Part shown: positions 56,570 to 64,000 of the stretch, piece after piece
Layout: the number at the start of each line of letters is the position of its first letter
How positions within the stretch are numbered: the first letter of the stretch is position 1
NCBI RefSeq assembly: GCF_020544405.1
Contig: NZ_CP065410.1
Span: 4,340,001-4,404,000, forward strand
Length of the DNA: 64,000 nt
Direction: 5' to 3'
Source: Pseudomonas sp. IAC-BECa141
GTDB lineage: Bacteria; Pseudomonadota; Gammaproteobacteria; Pseudomonadales; Pseudomonadaceae
Notes under the pieces: generated by a model
Seen by the model: the letters and a program-made list of their open reading frames with translations, nothing else
Databases searched by the model: none
Told to the model about the DNA's origin: nothing
Position numbers and translations under genes: made by a program

Positions 56570-57537
56570 TGTGATTGCGATTCCAGATAAGACTGAACGG
56601 TAGTTCTGATTCCGTGATCCAGACTAAAGGGTGGCACCCATCCCAAGAGCTGTCTGTTTTTGCTTATATCAACTTGAAGGGATCCGAAGAGACGCTGAGC
56701 GAGCGCATCCTTTCCAACAAGCTTCGCCCCAAATCGCATCAAGACTACGGGGAAAGAAATAAGCCTTGCCGGCTTGTTCAACGCATGACTGATTTTTCTT
56801 AGCAACTCAGTGGTGGAGACATCGGCCCCATCACTTGCAAGGAATGTCTGATTTGCCGCCCCGGGATGATCAAAACAAGTGACGATCAGGTCGATCAGAT
56901 TATCAAGGCTTACCAGGCTGCGTTTATTGTCGACTGCACCGAATGGCAGCGGCACACCACGTTCCAGCCAGCGAATCATGGTGAGAAAATTGGCCTTTAC
57001 CCCTGGGCCGTAGACCAGTACCGGACGAATGATGACCAGCTCCATTTCCGTCGAAGCAACGAATTCAGCAAGCGCCTGTTCTGCTTCATGTTTGGAAAGA
57101 CCGTAGGGATCGGCGGGCGAAGCCGGGTCGTTTGCAGTAAACGCTACCCCTGGCGCAGTGTTCTCACCATTGACCTTTACGGAGCTTATATAGATAAACC
57201 GCCGCACACCTGCCTGCGCAGCCTGTTGCGCCAGATTCATCGTGCCGTCGACATTGACCAGACGGAATTCTGCGAGTGGGTTCCGAGAGGACTCTTCCAT
57301 TACATGCACCCGTGCAGCAGCGTGAACGACGATATCGACGCCGGACAACGCTTGTCGCCAATCTTGCTGAGGTGTAAGACCCTCGATCGGGAAAGTTTGT
57401 ACTGATGACGGCAGATCCGCAGCCTGGCGCCTTGATGCTGTACGCAGAACGTAACGATTCAAGGGAACCAATGTCCTTAACAAGGCGCCGCCCAGAAAAC
57501 CTGATCCACCTGTAACAAGTAGGGTACTTGCGCTCAT
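56566..57537 (-). CDS. NAD-dependent epimerase/reductase (WbpV-like)
   Basis: A 323-residue extended SDR. TLLVTGGSGFLGGALLRTL is the NAD loop, YISSVKVNGE and DPYGLSKHEAEQALAEF hold the catalytic Ser, Tyr and Lys. In the order before wbpL and wbpM this is where P. aeruginosa has wbpV, the reductase that converts the WbpM product to UDP-QuiNAc (or a related epimer). Assignment is by context. Start at 57537; four-base overlap with wbpL shows coupling. Confidence 0.82.
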   Translation of the reverse strand: MSASTLLVTGGSGFLGGALLRTLVPLNRYVLRTASRRQAADLPSSVQTFPIEGLTPQQDWRQALSGVDIVVHAAARVHVMEESSRNPLAEFRLVNVDGTMNLAQQAAQAGVRRFIYISSVKVNGENTAPGVAFTANDPASPADPYGLSKHEAEQALAEFVASTEMELVIIRPVLVYGPGVKANFLTMIRWLERGVPLPFGAVDNKRSLVSLDNLIDLIVTCFDHPGAANQTFLASDGADVSTTELLRKISHALNKPARLISFPVVLMRFGAKLVGKDALAQRLFGSLQVDISKNRQLLGWVPPFSLDHGIRTTVQSYLESQSQ

Positions 57538-57919
57538 TAATCTCGTTCTTCTCAAGCATAATCATTTAAAAGCGAACCTGAAGGCTCAAGTCCTGGAGCG
57601 CTCCCCTGGATGCCAGTATCCACAGCGCTCCGCAAAAGGTGCAACCCACAGCTGGCATGTCTTCAAGACCGGCGGGGTTGATAAGGGTAAAGCCTTACAA
57701 TTTTCAGCGTCACTGGATGAGGAACATCATGAAATCCCTTGGTGAAGACTTCATGCGATCAAAGCGGTGAATCGATATCTTACCTGATAGCGGGTCGTCC
57801 GCCGGTCAATCTCCCTGCTCCATGGCAGTCAGGCACTATCAAGCACAAGCGCATTTTCGCTACAATGCCCGTTTTGATTTGGGTCATTCGATCTAGTATG
57901 TGCGTTGCATTCAGCAATC
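57538..57919. other. Divergent intergenic region of the O-antigen locus
   Basis: The 382 bases between the wbpV-like gene and the first plus-strand glycosyltransferase hold no convincing gene. TACAAT at 57861-57866 could be a -10 for plus-strand transcription, but no matching -35 is evident. I looked for a JUMPstart/ops element (GGCGGTAGC-type) and did not find one. Low GC relative to the window average. Confidence 0.4.
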
Positions 57920-58987
57920 ATGCTCTCGTTGAAAACCTTTCTGACCTTCGAGTCATTTTTGCAATGGAGTGCTAGGTTGCTTAACCCTTTACCACCAGAT
58001 CATCAAGTGGACGCCACCTCCCAAAGCCAAAGCAGGCATACAGATACTCTTCTTGGATCTTCGTCTAAAAGCGTTGCAGTGCTTATGTGCACGTATAACG
58101 GTCAGCGCTTTCTCGCCGAGCAATTGACGTCCATAGGGCGTCAGACCCACGACAACTGGACAGTCGTGATATCGGACGATGGTTCGACTGATAAGACCCT
58201 CGAGGTTATTGAATCGTTTGCCAATCGCCTCGATCAAATCGGTAAAGTCAGCGTCGTGCAAGGGCCTAAACGGGGATTTGCAGCCAATTTCCTGACTTTA
58301 GCCTGTCGTAAGGAAATCCAGGCAGATTTCTATGCCTGGTCTGATCAGGACGATATCTGGCAGGAAAATAAAATTGAAACAGCTTTGGACTGGATCAAGA
58401 CAATTCCTTCCCAGGTACCTGCGCTCTATTGCGGAAGAACCCGAGGAATGGACTCGCAGGGCACCCCCCTCGAATGCTCACCTCTTTTCTCTCGCCCCCC
58501 AGCCTTTGCCAATGCACTCGTGCAGAGTCTCGCGGGTGGCAACACCATGGTATTCAACCAAGCAGCGCGGGAGCTGTTCATCAGTGCGGGGGAGCAACTG
58601 GATATCGTTTCTCATGACTGGTGGGCCTACCTGCTGGTGACCGGTGCGGGCGGCCAGGTGTTCTATGACGCACAACCGTTCGTTCTTTACCGGCAACATG
58701 AAGACAATCTTGTAGGCTCGAATTCAGGCTTTACAGCACGGCTGTCCCGGTTGCGCATGATGCTCAAGGGTCGATTCTCGAACTGGACCGAGCAAAACAT
58801 CAACTGCCTGGGCTCAGCACACCACCTGCTGACAGTCGAAAACCAGCAAATACTGGAGCGGTTTCGCCTGGCAAGGCAGAGCCCTCTTCCACGCCGCCTG
58901 GTGGGGCTATTGCGTGCTGGTGTCTACCGACAAACATTGCCAGGCAATATCGGACTGTTCCTCGCAGCCATTGTGAGGGGCATTTGA
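57920..58987 (+). CDS. Family 2 glycosyltransferase (rhamnosyltransferase-like)
   Basis: A GT-A fold enzyme of about 355 residues. VAVLMCTYNGQRFLAEQLTS opens the nucleotide-sugar domain, VVISDDGSTDKTLE has the first aspartates and FYAWSDQDDIWQENKI the D-x-D; LVTGAGGQVFYDAQPFVLYRQH follows. The group includes rhamnosyl and other hexosyl transferases of O-antigens. The start is unclear: ATG at 57920 has no ribosome site, whereas TTG at 57977 has GGAG seven bases upstream. Low GC. Confidence 0.83.
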   Translation: MLSLKTFLTFESFLQWSARLLNPLPPDHQVDATSQSQSRHTDTLLGSSSKSVAVLMCTYNGQRFLAEQLTSIGRQTHDNWTVVISDDGSTDKTLEVIESFANRLDQIGKVSVVQGPKRGFAANFLTLACRKEIQADFYAWSDQDDIWQENKIETALDWIKTIPSQVPALYCGRTRGMDSQGTPLECSPLFSRPPAFANALVQSLAGGNTMVFNQAARELFISAGEQLDIVSHDWWAYLLVTGAGGQVFYDAQPFVLYRQHEDNLVGSNSGFTARLSRLRMMLKGRFSNWTEQNINCLGSAHHLLTVENQQILERFRLARQSPLPRRLVGLLRAGVYRQTLPGNIGLFLAAIVRGI

Positions 58988-59184
58988 CCGATGAACAAAA
59001 CACGAGTGTTGCATTCCATAATCGTCAACGCATGTCGATGCACGAGCCTCGGCGAGCATGAAACGGGAGAGACTTCTACGCGATCCCTGGATCGGCCATC
59101 GTCCCCAACGCACGAAATATTCAGCGCCGCTCATAAAATTTTTCGACATAAAGAACGGCTGCCATTGGAGCTATTGCCTTGAAC
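58988..59184. other. Gap between glycosyltransferase and wzm genes
   Basis: The region holds one small frame (58991-59182) of 63 codons without homology I can recognise and with no ribosome site; I treat it as non-coding. GGAG at 59167-59170 likely serves wzm. Could contain remains of a lost gene. Confidence 0.4.
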
Positions 59185-60012
59185 ATGCATGATTCATTTC
59201 CAACGTCGCCCCTGAGAATGTTGACGAGTGCGATCAGGAATCGCCAGTTGATCATTCAACTGACGAAACGGGAAATTTCTTCTCGCTACCGCGGTTCTGT
59301 CGGAGGCGTGGCATGGTCATTCATAAACCCGCTGCTGCTGCTCGCGATATACACGTTTGTATTTTCAACAGTATTCAATGCCCGGTGGGGAGGTGGCGCG
59401 GCCACAGGCTCCAAAGTCGATTTCGCGCTGATCCTTTTTACCGGCCTCATCATTCATGCATTCTGCGCTGAGTGCATAAATACCGCGCCGAAACTGATCA
59501 CGAGTAATGTCAACTTTGTAAAAAAAGTGGTTTTCCCTATTGAAACCCTCGCACCGACTTCCGTACTGAATGCGTTGTTTCATCTATGTGTCAGCCTTTC
59601 AGTCCTTTTGGTTGCGCAAATGGTATTCAACCATTCGATTCCACTTACTGCGCTCCTTTTTCCGCTGGTCCTGCTCCCGTTGATTCTGATGGTGATCGGT
59701 CTGTCCTGGATCCTGTCCGCGCTCGGCGCCTATATTCGCGACATAGGCCAGGTAACCGGCATGGCAGCAACGGCCCTGCTGTTCCTTTCACCTGTTTTCT
59801 ACCCGATCAGCGCCCTGCCGGAAGAGTACCGTGGCTGGCTCTACATCAACCCCCTGACGGCCATCATCGAGAATGGCCGTGCAACCCTGCTTTTCGGTCA
59901 AATTCCCGACCTGCATACACTCGGCACAAGCTACATCGTCGGGATCGTCATTTGCTGCCTCGGCTTTGCATTCTTTCAAAAAACTCGCGCAGGCTTTGCT
60001 GATGTCCTCTAA
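59185..60012 (+). CDS. wzm: ABC-2 type polysaccharide export permease (Wzm-like)
   Basis: A 275-residue membrane protein with six hydrophobic segments: VAWSFINPLLLLAIYTFVFS, FALILFTGLIIHAFCAEC, VLNALFHLCVSLSVLLVA, ALLFPLVLLPLILMVIGL, GMAATALLFLSPVFYPIS and IVGIVICCLGFAFF. This is the Wzm pattern for exporting finished O-polysaccharide on undecaprenyl diphosphate. The start is uncertain: TTG 59179 fits the GGAG best, ATG 59185 is used here, and ATG 59218 is possible. It overlaps wzt by 11 bases. Confidence 0.9.
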   Translation: MHDSFPTSPLRMLTSAIRNRQLIIQLTKREISSRYRGSVGGVAWSFINPLLLLAIYTFVFSTVFNARWGGGAATGSKVDFALILFTGLIIHAFCAECINTAPKLITSNVNFVKKVVFPIETLAPTSVLNALFHLCVSLSVLLVAQMVFNHSIPLTALLFPLVLLPLILMVIGLSWILSALGAYIRDIGQVTGMAATALLFLSPVFYPISALPEEYRGWLYINPLTAIIENGRATLLFGQIPDLHTLGTSYIVGIVICCLGFAFFQKTRAGFADVL

Positions 60013-61342
60013 AGATGTTGCCATTCACGTCAATGGCCTCTCAAAGCGTTTCAACATGTATGAGAAAGCACACGACCGCTTGCTCCAGATGATCCTGCCA
60101 TCGAAAAAGCTTCACCATGAATTCTGGGCGCTGAAGGACATAAACTTTGAAGTGGCACGTGGTGAGTCCGTGGGCATCATTGGCAAAAACGGATCGGGCA
60201 AGTCCACACTCTTGCAGATCATTTGCGGCACGCTCACGCCAACTACCGGAACGGTCAATGTTGACGGGCGTATTGCCGCACTGCTTGAGCTTGGTTCCGG
60301 GTTCAATCCGGAGTTCAGCGGGCGGGAAAACGTTTATCTGAACTGTGCGATTCATGGCCTGAGCCGAAGCAAGACCGACGAACTGATGGACGACATCCTG
60401 TCATTTGCGGATATCGGGGAATTTGTTGACCAGCCCGTCAAAACCTACTCAAGCGGCATGTTTGTACGCCTGGCATTCTCTGTGCAGGCCAACCTGAAAC
60501 CCGAAATCCTGATCGTCGACGAAGCTCTCGCCGTCGGCGATGCGCTGTTTCAGAAACGTTGCTATGAACGCATTGAAAAGCTCACAAGCAGCGGAACTAC
60601 TCTGCTGTTCGTTTCTCACGATGAAGAATCCGTTCGAACTTTGACACAGCGAGCAATTTTTTTATCGAACGGCAAAATCGAAAGCATTGGTTCATCGGCT
60701 GACGTCATTCTCGACTACCGCAGAAACCTGCACGAACAGGAAAGTCTTTACCTGCAACAGCTGACCAAAAGTCTTTCCGATAAAGCGGTTCAGCATCAGA
60801 AAGACAGCGGCCAGACAGAGAAGGCTGAATCGAAAACAGCGGATCGTTTCTCTTTCGGGAATCAGGACGCGGAAATTCTGGATGTCAGGGTTCTCAACGC
60901 AGCAGGCGAGGAAACTCAGGTTTTTTACGCAACAGACATCGCCGTCATTCGGGTCTCTTTCCGTAGCAATGTGGATCTTGAGCATCTAAACGTCAGTCTG
61001 CGTCTACGCAACAAGGAAGGCGTCAAGATTTACTCGTGGGGCACACTGAATCAGGACATGGCCATTGCCGCCAACCTGGCAACGGGCGAAACATTCTGGA
61101 ACAAGACGTTCTCCGCAGGCACGGAATCATCGGTGGACTTTCAATTTGAATGCAGCCTGGGCGCCAACCTTTATGAAATTCAGGCGGCCGTTTCCCAGGA
61201 AGGCAAACCTTACTACGCAGAACAACGCATTCTCCATTGGAGAGACGAAGCAGCATTCTTCACGGTGGCAACCAAGCCACGGGAGTATCACTTCGGCGGT
61301 GTATTGGATCTTCGCATGAAAGCAAATGAAATTAAGGGCTGA
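60002..61342 (+). CDS. wzt: ABC polysaccharide export ATPase with C-terminal glycan-binding domain (Wzt-like)
   Basis: A 446-residue ATPase. The N-terminal half is complete: Walker A GKNGSGKST at 61-69, signature YSSGMFVRLAFSVQ and Walker B ILIVDEALAVGD. After about residue 265 comes an extra domain of 170 residues of beta-sandwich character (RVSFRSNVDLEHLNVSLRLR, then FNKTFSA-type segments). In E. coli O9a and O8 this domain binds the modified end of the finished O-chain. Such a domain implies that a terminating modification exists, for which the next gene is the natural candidate. Confidence 0.92.
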   Translation: MSSKDVAIHVNGLSKRFNMYEKAHDRLLQMILPSKKLHHEFWALKDINFEVARGESVGIIGKNGSGKSTLLQIICGTLTPTTGTVNVDGRIAALLELGSGFNPEFSGRENVYLNCAIHGLSRSKTDELMDDILSFADIGEFVDQPVKTYSSGMFVRLAFSVQANLKPEILIVDEALAVGDALFQKRCYERIEKLTSSGTTLLFVSHDEESVRTLTQRAIFLSNGKIESIGSSADVILDYRRNLHEQESLYLQQLTKSLSDKAVQHQKDSGQTEKAESKTADRFSFGNQDAEILDVRVLNAAGEETQVFYATDIAVIRVSFRSNVDLEHLNVSLRLRNKEGVKIYSWGTLNQDMAIAANLATGETFWNKTFSAGTESSVDFQFECSLGANLYEIQAAVSQEGKPYYAEQRILHWRDEAAFFTVATKPREYHFGGVLDLRMKANEIKG

Positions 61343-61346
61343 GCCT

Positions 61347-64000
61347 ATGACTATCTCTGACACAAACATTTGCTCGGCCGCCGAAGCACACACGACCTCG
61401 CTGACAGCGGGAGAGCGCGCACAACTGGTGTCGCAGGTACTTTCCGCCTGTGGCAATGGCAACCTGCTGCATATCGGCCTGCCTGATACAGAACTGCTAC
61501 GCTCGTTCCTGTTGGAAGGCGTCCAGGTTTCCAGCGTTTACCCGGGAGCCGAAGTCGGCAATTACAATGCCCAGCTACCGGGTCGATTCATCGAATGGAA
61601 GAGCGACGATCTGCCATTGGGCGATGAGAGCTATTCGACGGTTCTGATCACCACCCGTGCTGACGACATTGAATTGTCGCTTCAGCGCTTGGCCATTGAG
61701 GCGACAAGAGTTTCTCGGCGCAATATTTTCCTGTTCCTGGATACTCGCACTGAACCCGATACGAAAGAGGCTCGCAAAGCCTGGGAAATGGTGTTTTTCG
61801 ACAACGGCGCTCGAAAACATCCGGCCTACTATCGCGTCAACGATTACCAATCCCTGCAATACGAACAGGGCAAAATCGCGATTCCACTTGAAAAACTGCC
61901 CAAGGAAGCCGCAGCCATTTATCCATTGGAAGCGCTTAAAGAAGAGCGCGACCTGCATATGGACATGACGCGCGAACCTGGCAGTCGCTCCGATGGCCAT
62001 ATCATTCGCTACTTGCTGGCAAGTCGTTATGTGCGCAATGGCGACCGTGTCCTGGATGCGGCCTGCGGACTGGGCTATGGCGCCTATACCCTGTTCAATT
62101 GCTCGGACGCCAGTTCGATCCTGGGTGTTGACGGAAGCAACTACGCGATCAAATACGCAGAAAAGAATTTCTCCGCCGTCAATCCACAACTGACCTTCAA
62201 AGAAGGCTGGTTGCCGGAAGCATTGAACGATATTCCGGACAACTCAATCGACCTGATCACATCATTTGAAACACTGGAGCACGTTCCGGACCCGGTCGGC
62301 CTGCTTGCCGAGTTCTACCGCGTCCTCAGCCCTTCAGGGCGAATTGTGCTTTCTGTTCCAAATGACTGGTCCGATGAAACCGGAGAGGATCCGAACGAAT
62401 TCCATTTCCATGTCTATACGTGGGAACGCATTCTCAAGGAACTTGAGAAGGACTTCATTGTTGAAGCGGCGTACGCTCAGACCGCCGATCAATACAAACC
62501 GAAAATCAACAACTCCTATGAATGGGCAGTCGGCGTTCGTGAAATGTACGAAGTCGACACCAAGACACTGATCGAAAAAGATCCGTCTTGCGAATGGTGC
62601 ATTCTGGTCGGGATGAAATCGCCGACACTGGGTGCGACAGTGCCTTACCGTGAAAGCACGTATGACCTTTATCCGGAAAATCCCGAGTGGAAAGTCACGC
62701 GCTTCGACGATTACGCCAACCCCTGGCTGGTAAAAGGACTGGTCACGATAGGTGACCGCATCGAGGATCGTCAGCAACTGCTTGAACTGTCCCGCGAAGC
62801 AGCCAGTCAGGCGTCGTCGACATCTCCCGATCTCGGCGCGGCGCTCTGCATTCAGGCCTATCAGCTCCTGCAAGCTTCAACGCTGACGGTGAGCGAGTTG
62901 GAAGTGTTTGCCCAAGGCACCGACACATACATGAACCAACTCGACCATTCCCCCCAGCAATTGCGCTGGAAAGTGTCGCTGGCGTTCGTCATGGCTCAAC
63001 TCTGGCAGGTCGTCGGCAATACGGCTCGCGCTATCGAACTGTATGAACGCTGCGTGGCATACGACTGCTTGCAGTACAGCCCGACACTGATCACCAAGCA
63101 GATTCGATCGTACCTGAATCTTGGCTTGATCGAGTCGGGCGCAGGCAACTATCAAAAGGCTGTGGAGTATTGGCGTGCAGGTGTTGCCGGCGCAGAAAAA
63201 GCGCTTGGTGCAGACTGGCGCTCGTCAATCGGTTCGCTCGACAAACCGACTGATTTCGGCCTGTCCGAGCTCGGTGCCATTGTCGAGCTCGCCTCCTCAT
63301 GCGCTTATGCCTTACGGTATGTTTCCAACGCTCAGAATCGCACCCCGCAATGGTGGCACCAACACCTTCGCGACCGCGACTCTCAATTGTCGAAAGTACC
63401 AGGTATCGTCGCCGAAACCGCGCGTCTGAATAAGGTGATCCTGCAGAAGGATGCGGCACTGCAGTCCATTATTTCAGACGCCAGCAAGGCCGCTCTGGAA
63501 GAGGCCAGGGCGGCAGCCAATGCAGCTCGGGAAGAGGCCAATGCAGCTCAAGAGCAGATCAACGCCCTGAACCAGCACCTGGAGCAGAAAAACGCGATTG
63601 TCCAGCTGCTGAATGCTGAAGTTGCACAGCGTGAACAACGCTTGCAAACCATTGCCCGGAGCCGTTTGTTCCGTTTGAGTCAAGCGTTTGCAGCTCAGCC
63701 CAGCGACCTGAAAAAATACCTTCGCGTGGCTTACGTACTGGCTTCCTTGGTGACACCAACACCGGTTCGACGCTTGCTGAGTCCGGCAGTTTCAGCTCTG
63801 AAGAAAAATCTCAAGCGCGAACCTGCCGCCACGCAGGTCACCGAAAAGACTTTCGACATCAACCAAGACACCTACATCGTCAAGCAACCGACCTCGCTCA
63901 ACGCAGCAAGGCCGCAAGTGCTGCATGTGATTGCGAACTTCATGACCGGGGGCTCCTCTCGTCTGGTGGTGGACATCTACGAGTACCTGGGCGGTCGGTT
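61347..64000 (+). CDS. Methyltransferase / coiled-coil / glycosyltransferase fusion (3' end outside window)
   Basis: The frame is open from the ATG at 61347 to the end of the window, 884 codons with no stop. Residues 1-200 look like a SAM-methyltransferase fold without its binding loop (LLHIGLPDTELLRSFLLEGV). Residues 215-400 are an intact class I methyltransferase: VLDAACGLGYGAYTL at 235-249, then SSILGVDGSNYAI and SFETLEHVPDPVGLLAEFYR. A helical, TPR-like stretch follows to about 680, then a coiled coil at about 690-770 with EEA-x-AA repeats. From residue 855 QVLHVIANFMTGGSSRLVVD opens a GT-B glycosyltransferase. It begins four bases after wzt, so it is in the same operon. Chain modification linked to export is inferred. 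Confidence 0.85.
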   Translation, partial: MTISDTNICSAAEAHTTSLTAGERAQLVSQVLSACGNGNLLHIGLPDTELLRSFLLEGVQVSSVYPGAEVGNYNAQLPGRFIEWKSDDLPLGDESYSTVLITTRADDIELSLQRLAIEATRVSRRNIFLFLDTRTEPDTKEARKAWEMVFFDNGARKHPAYYRVNDYQSLQYEQGKIAIPLEKLPKEAAAIYPLEALKEERDLHMDMTREPGSRSDGHIIRYLLASRYVRNGDRVLDAACGLGYGAYTLFNCSDASSILGVDGSNYAIKYAEKNFSAVNPQLTFKEGWLPEALNDIPDNSIDLITSFETLEHVPDPVGLLAEFYRVLSPSGRIVLSVPNDWSDETGEDPNEFHFHVYTWERILKELEKDFIVEAAYAQTADQYKPKINNSYEWAVGVREMYEVDTKTLIEKDPSCEWCILVGMKSPTLGATVPYRESTYDLYPENPEWKVTRFDDYANPWLVKGLVTIGDRIEDRQQLLELSREAASQASSTSPDLGAALCIQAYQLLQASTLTVSELEVFAQGTDTYMNQLDHSPQQLRWKVSLAFVMAQLWQVVGNTARAIELYERCVAYDCLQYSPTLITKQIRSYLNLGLIESGAGNYQKAVEYWRAGVAGAEKALGADWRSSIGSLDKPTDFGLSELGAIVELASSCAYALRYVSNAQNRTPQWWHQHLRDRDSQLSKVPGIVAETARLNKVILQKDAALQSIISDASKAALEEARAAANAAREEANAAQEQINALNQHLEQKNAIVQLLNAEVAQREQRLQTIARSRLFRLSQAFAAQPSDLKKYLRVAYVLASLVTPTPVRRLLSPAVSALKKNLKREPAATQVTEKTFDINQDTYIVKQPTSLNAARPQVLHVIANFMTGGSSRLVVDIYEYLGGR

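Noticed and set aside
57538..57919. JUMPstart/ops element upstream of the O-antigen genes
   Set aside because: No GGCGGTAGC-type core or recognisable JUMPstart sequence could be found on either strand.
58991..59182. A 63-codon frame between the glycosyltransferase and wzm genes
   Set aside because: No ribosome site, no known family, and its C-terminal end coincides with the wzm start region; treated as non-coding.

Overview
The window looks like chromosomal DNA of a fluorescent Pseudomonas (P. fluorescens/koreensis-type). Support comes from its high GC content, REP-type palindromes, an OprI lipoprotein, EF-P with Arg32 next to the rhamnosyltransferase EarP, a type II DAHP synthase, CysB, and a WbpM/WbpL O-antigen locus. 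From memory, much of the order resembles two P. aeruginosa blocks (htpX-tpm-deaD-ohr-efp-oprI-tesA, and cysB to DAHP synthase). No tRNA, rRNA, CRISPR array, phage gene or transposase was seen.

Layout. 1-4.1 kb: end of htpX, tpm, a DODA-type dioxygenase and deaD, whose start codon lies in a predicted hairpin. 4.5-11 kb: a crotonase, a spermidine-synthase-like protein, type II DAHP synthase, a YcaQ-type DNA glycosylase, a DUF1127 protein, two LysR regulators and a TauE/SafE exporter. 12.1-16.2 kb: ohrR, ohr and a secreted esterase, then earP-efp. 16.3-22.9 kb: a Gre-like protein, cysB, uspA, a 5'-nucleotidase, a ketopantoate reductase, a thioredoxin-like protein, a PilZ-like protein and type I DAHP synthase. 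22.9-38.9 kb: a small acetyltransferase, oprI with its L,D-transpeptidase neighbour, tesA facing an ABC exporter pair, greB, doxX, a MltF-like lytic transglycosylase, tatD, a chemoreceptor, a DUF962/Mpo1-like protein, a thioesterase, a CHAD protein, a lipoprotein and a patatin phospholipase.

38.9-47.1 kb holds a complete minus-strand potassium operon, kdpFABCDE, with a recognisable KdpE box upstream of the 29-residue kdpF. 47.4-53.3 kb holds an ethanolamine permease, a DUF2897 peptide, a DUF1989 protein, a TetR/FabF-like/SDR cluster and a ComEA-like protein.

53.4-64 kb is an O-polysaccharide locus with visibly lower GC than the rest. On the minus strand, a wbpV-like epimerase, wbpL and wbpM form an initiating-sugar module (UDP-QuiNAc/FucNAc made and put onto undecaprenyl phosphate). 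On the plus strand are a family-2 glycosyltransferase, an ABC-type exporter (wzm/wzt, the latter with a C-terminal glycan-recognition-type domain) and a very large gene that runs off the window. That gene encodes a degenerate methyltransferase-like domain, an intact SAM methyltransferase, a helical region, a coiled coil with internal repeats and the start of a glycosyltransferase. By analogy with WbdD it could be a chain-terminating and length-measuring enzyme. This is the most interesting candidate in the window.
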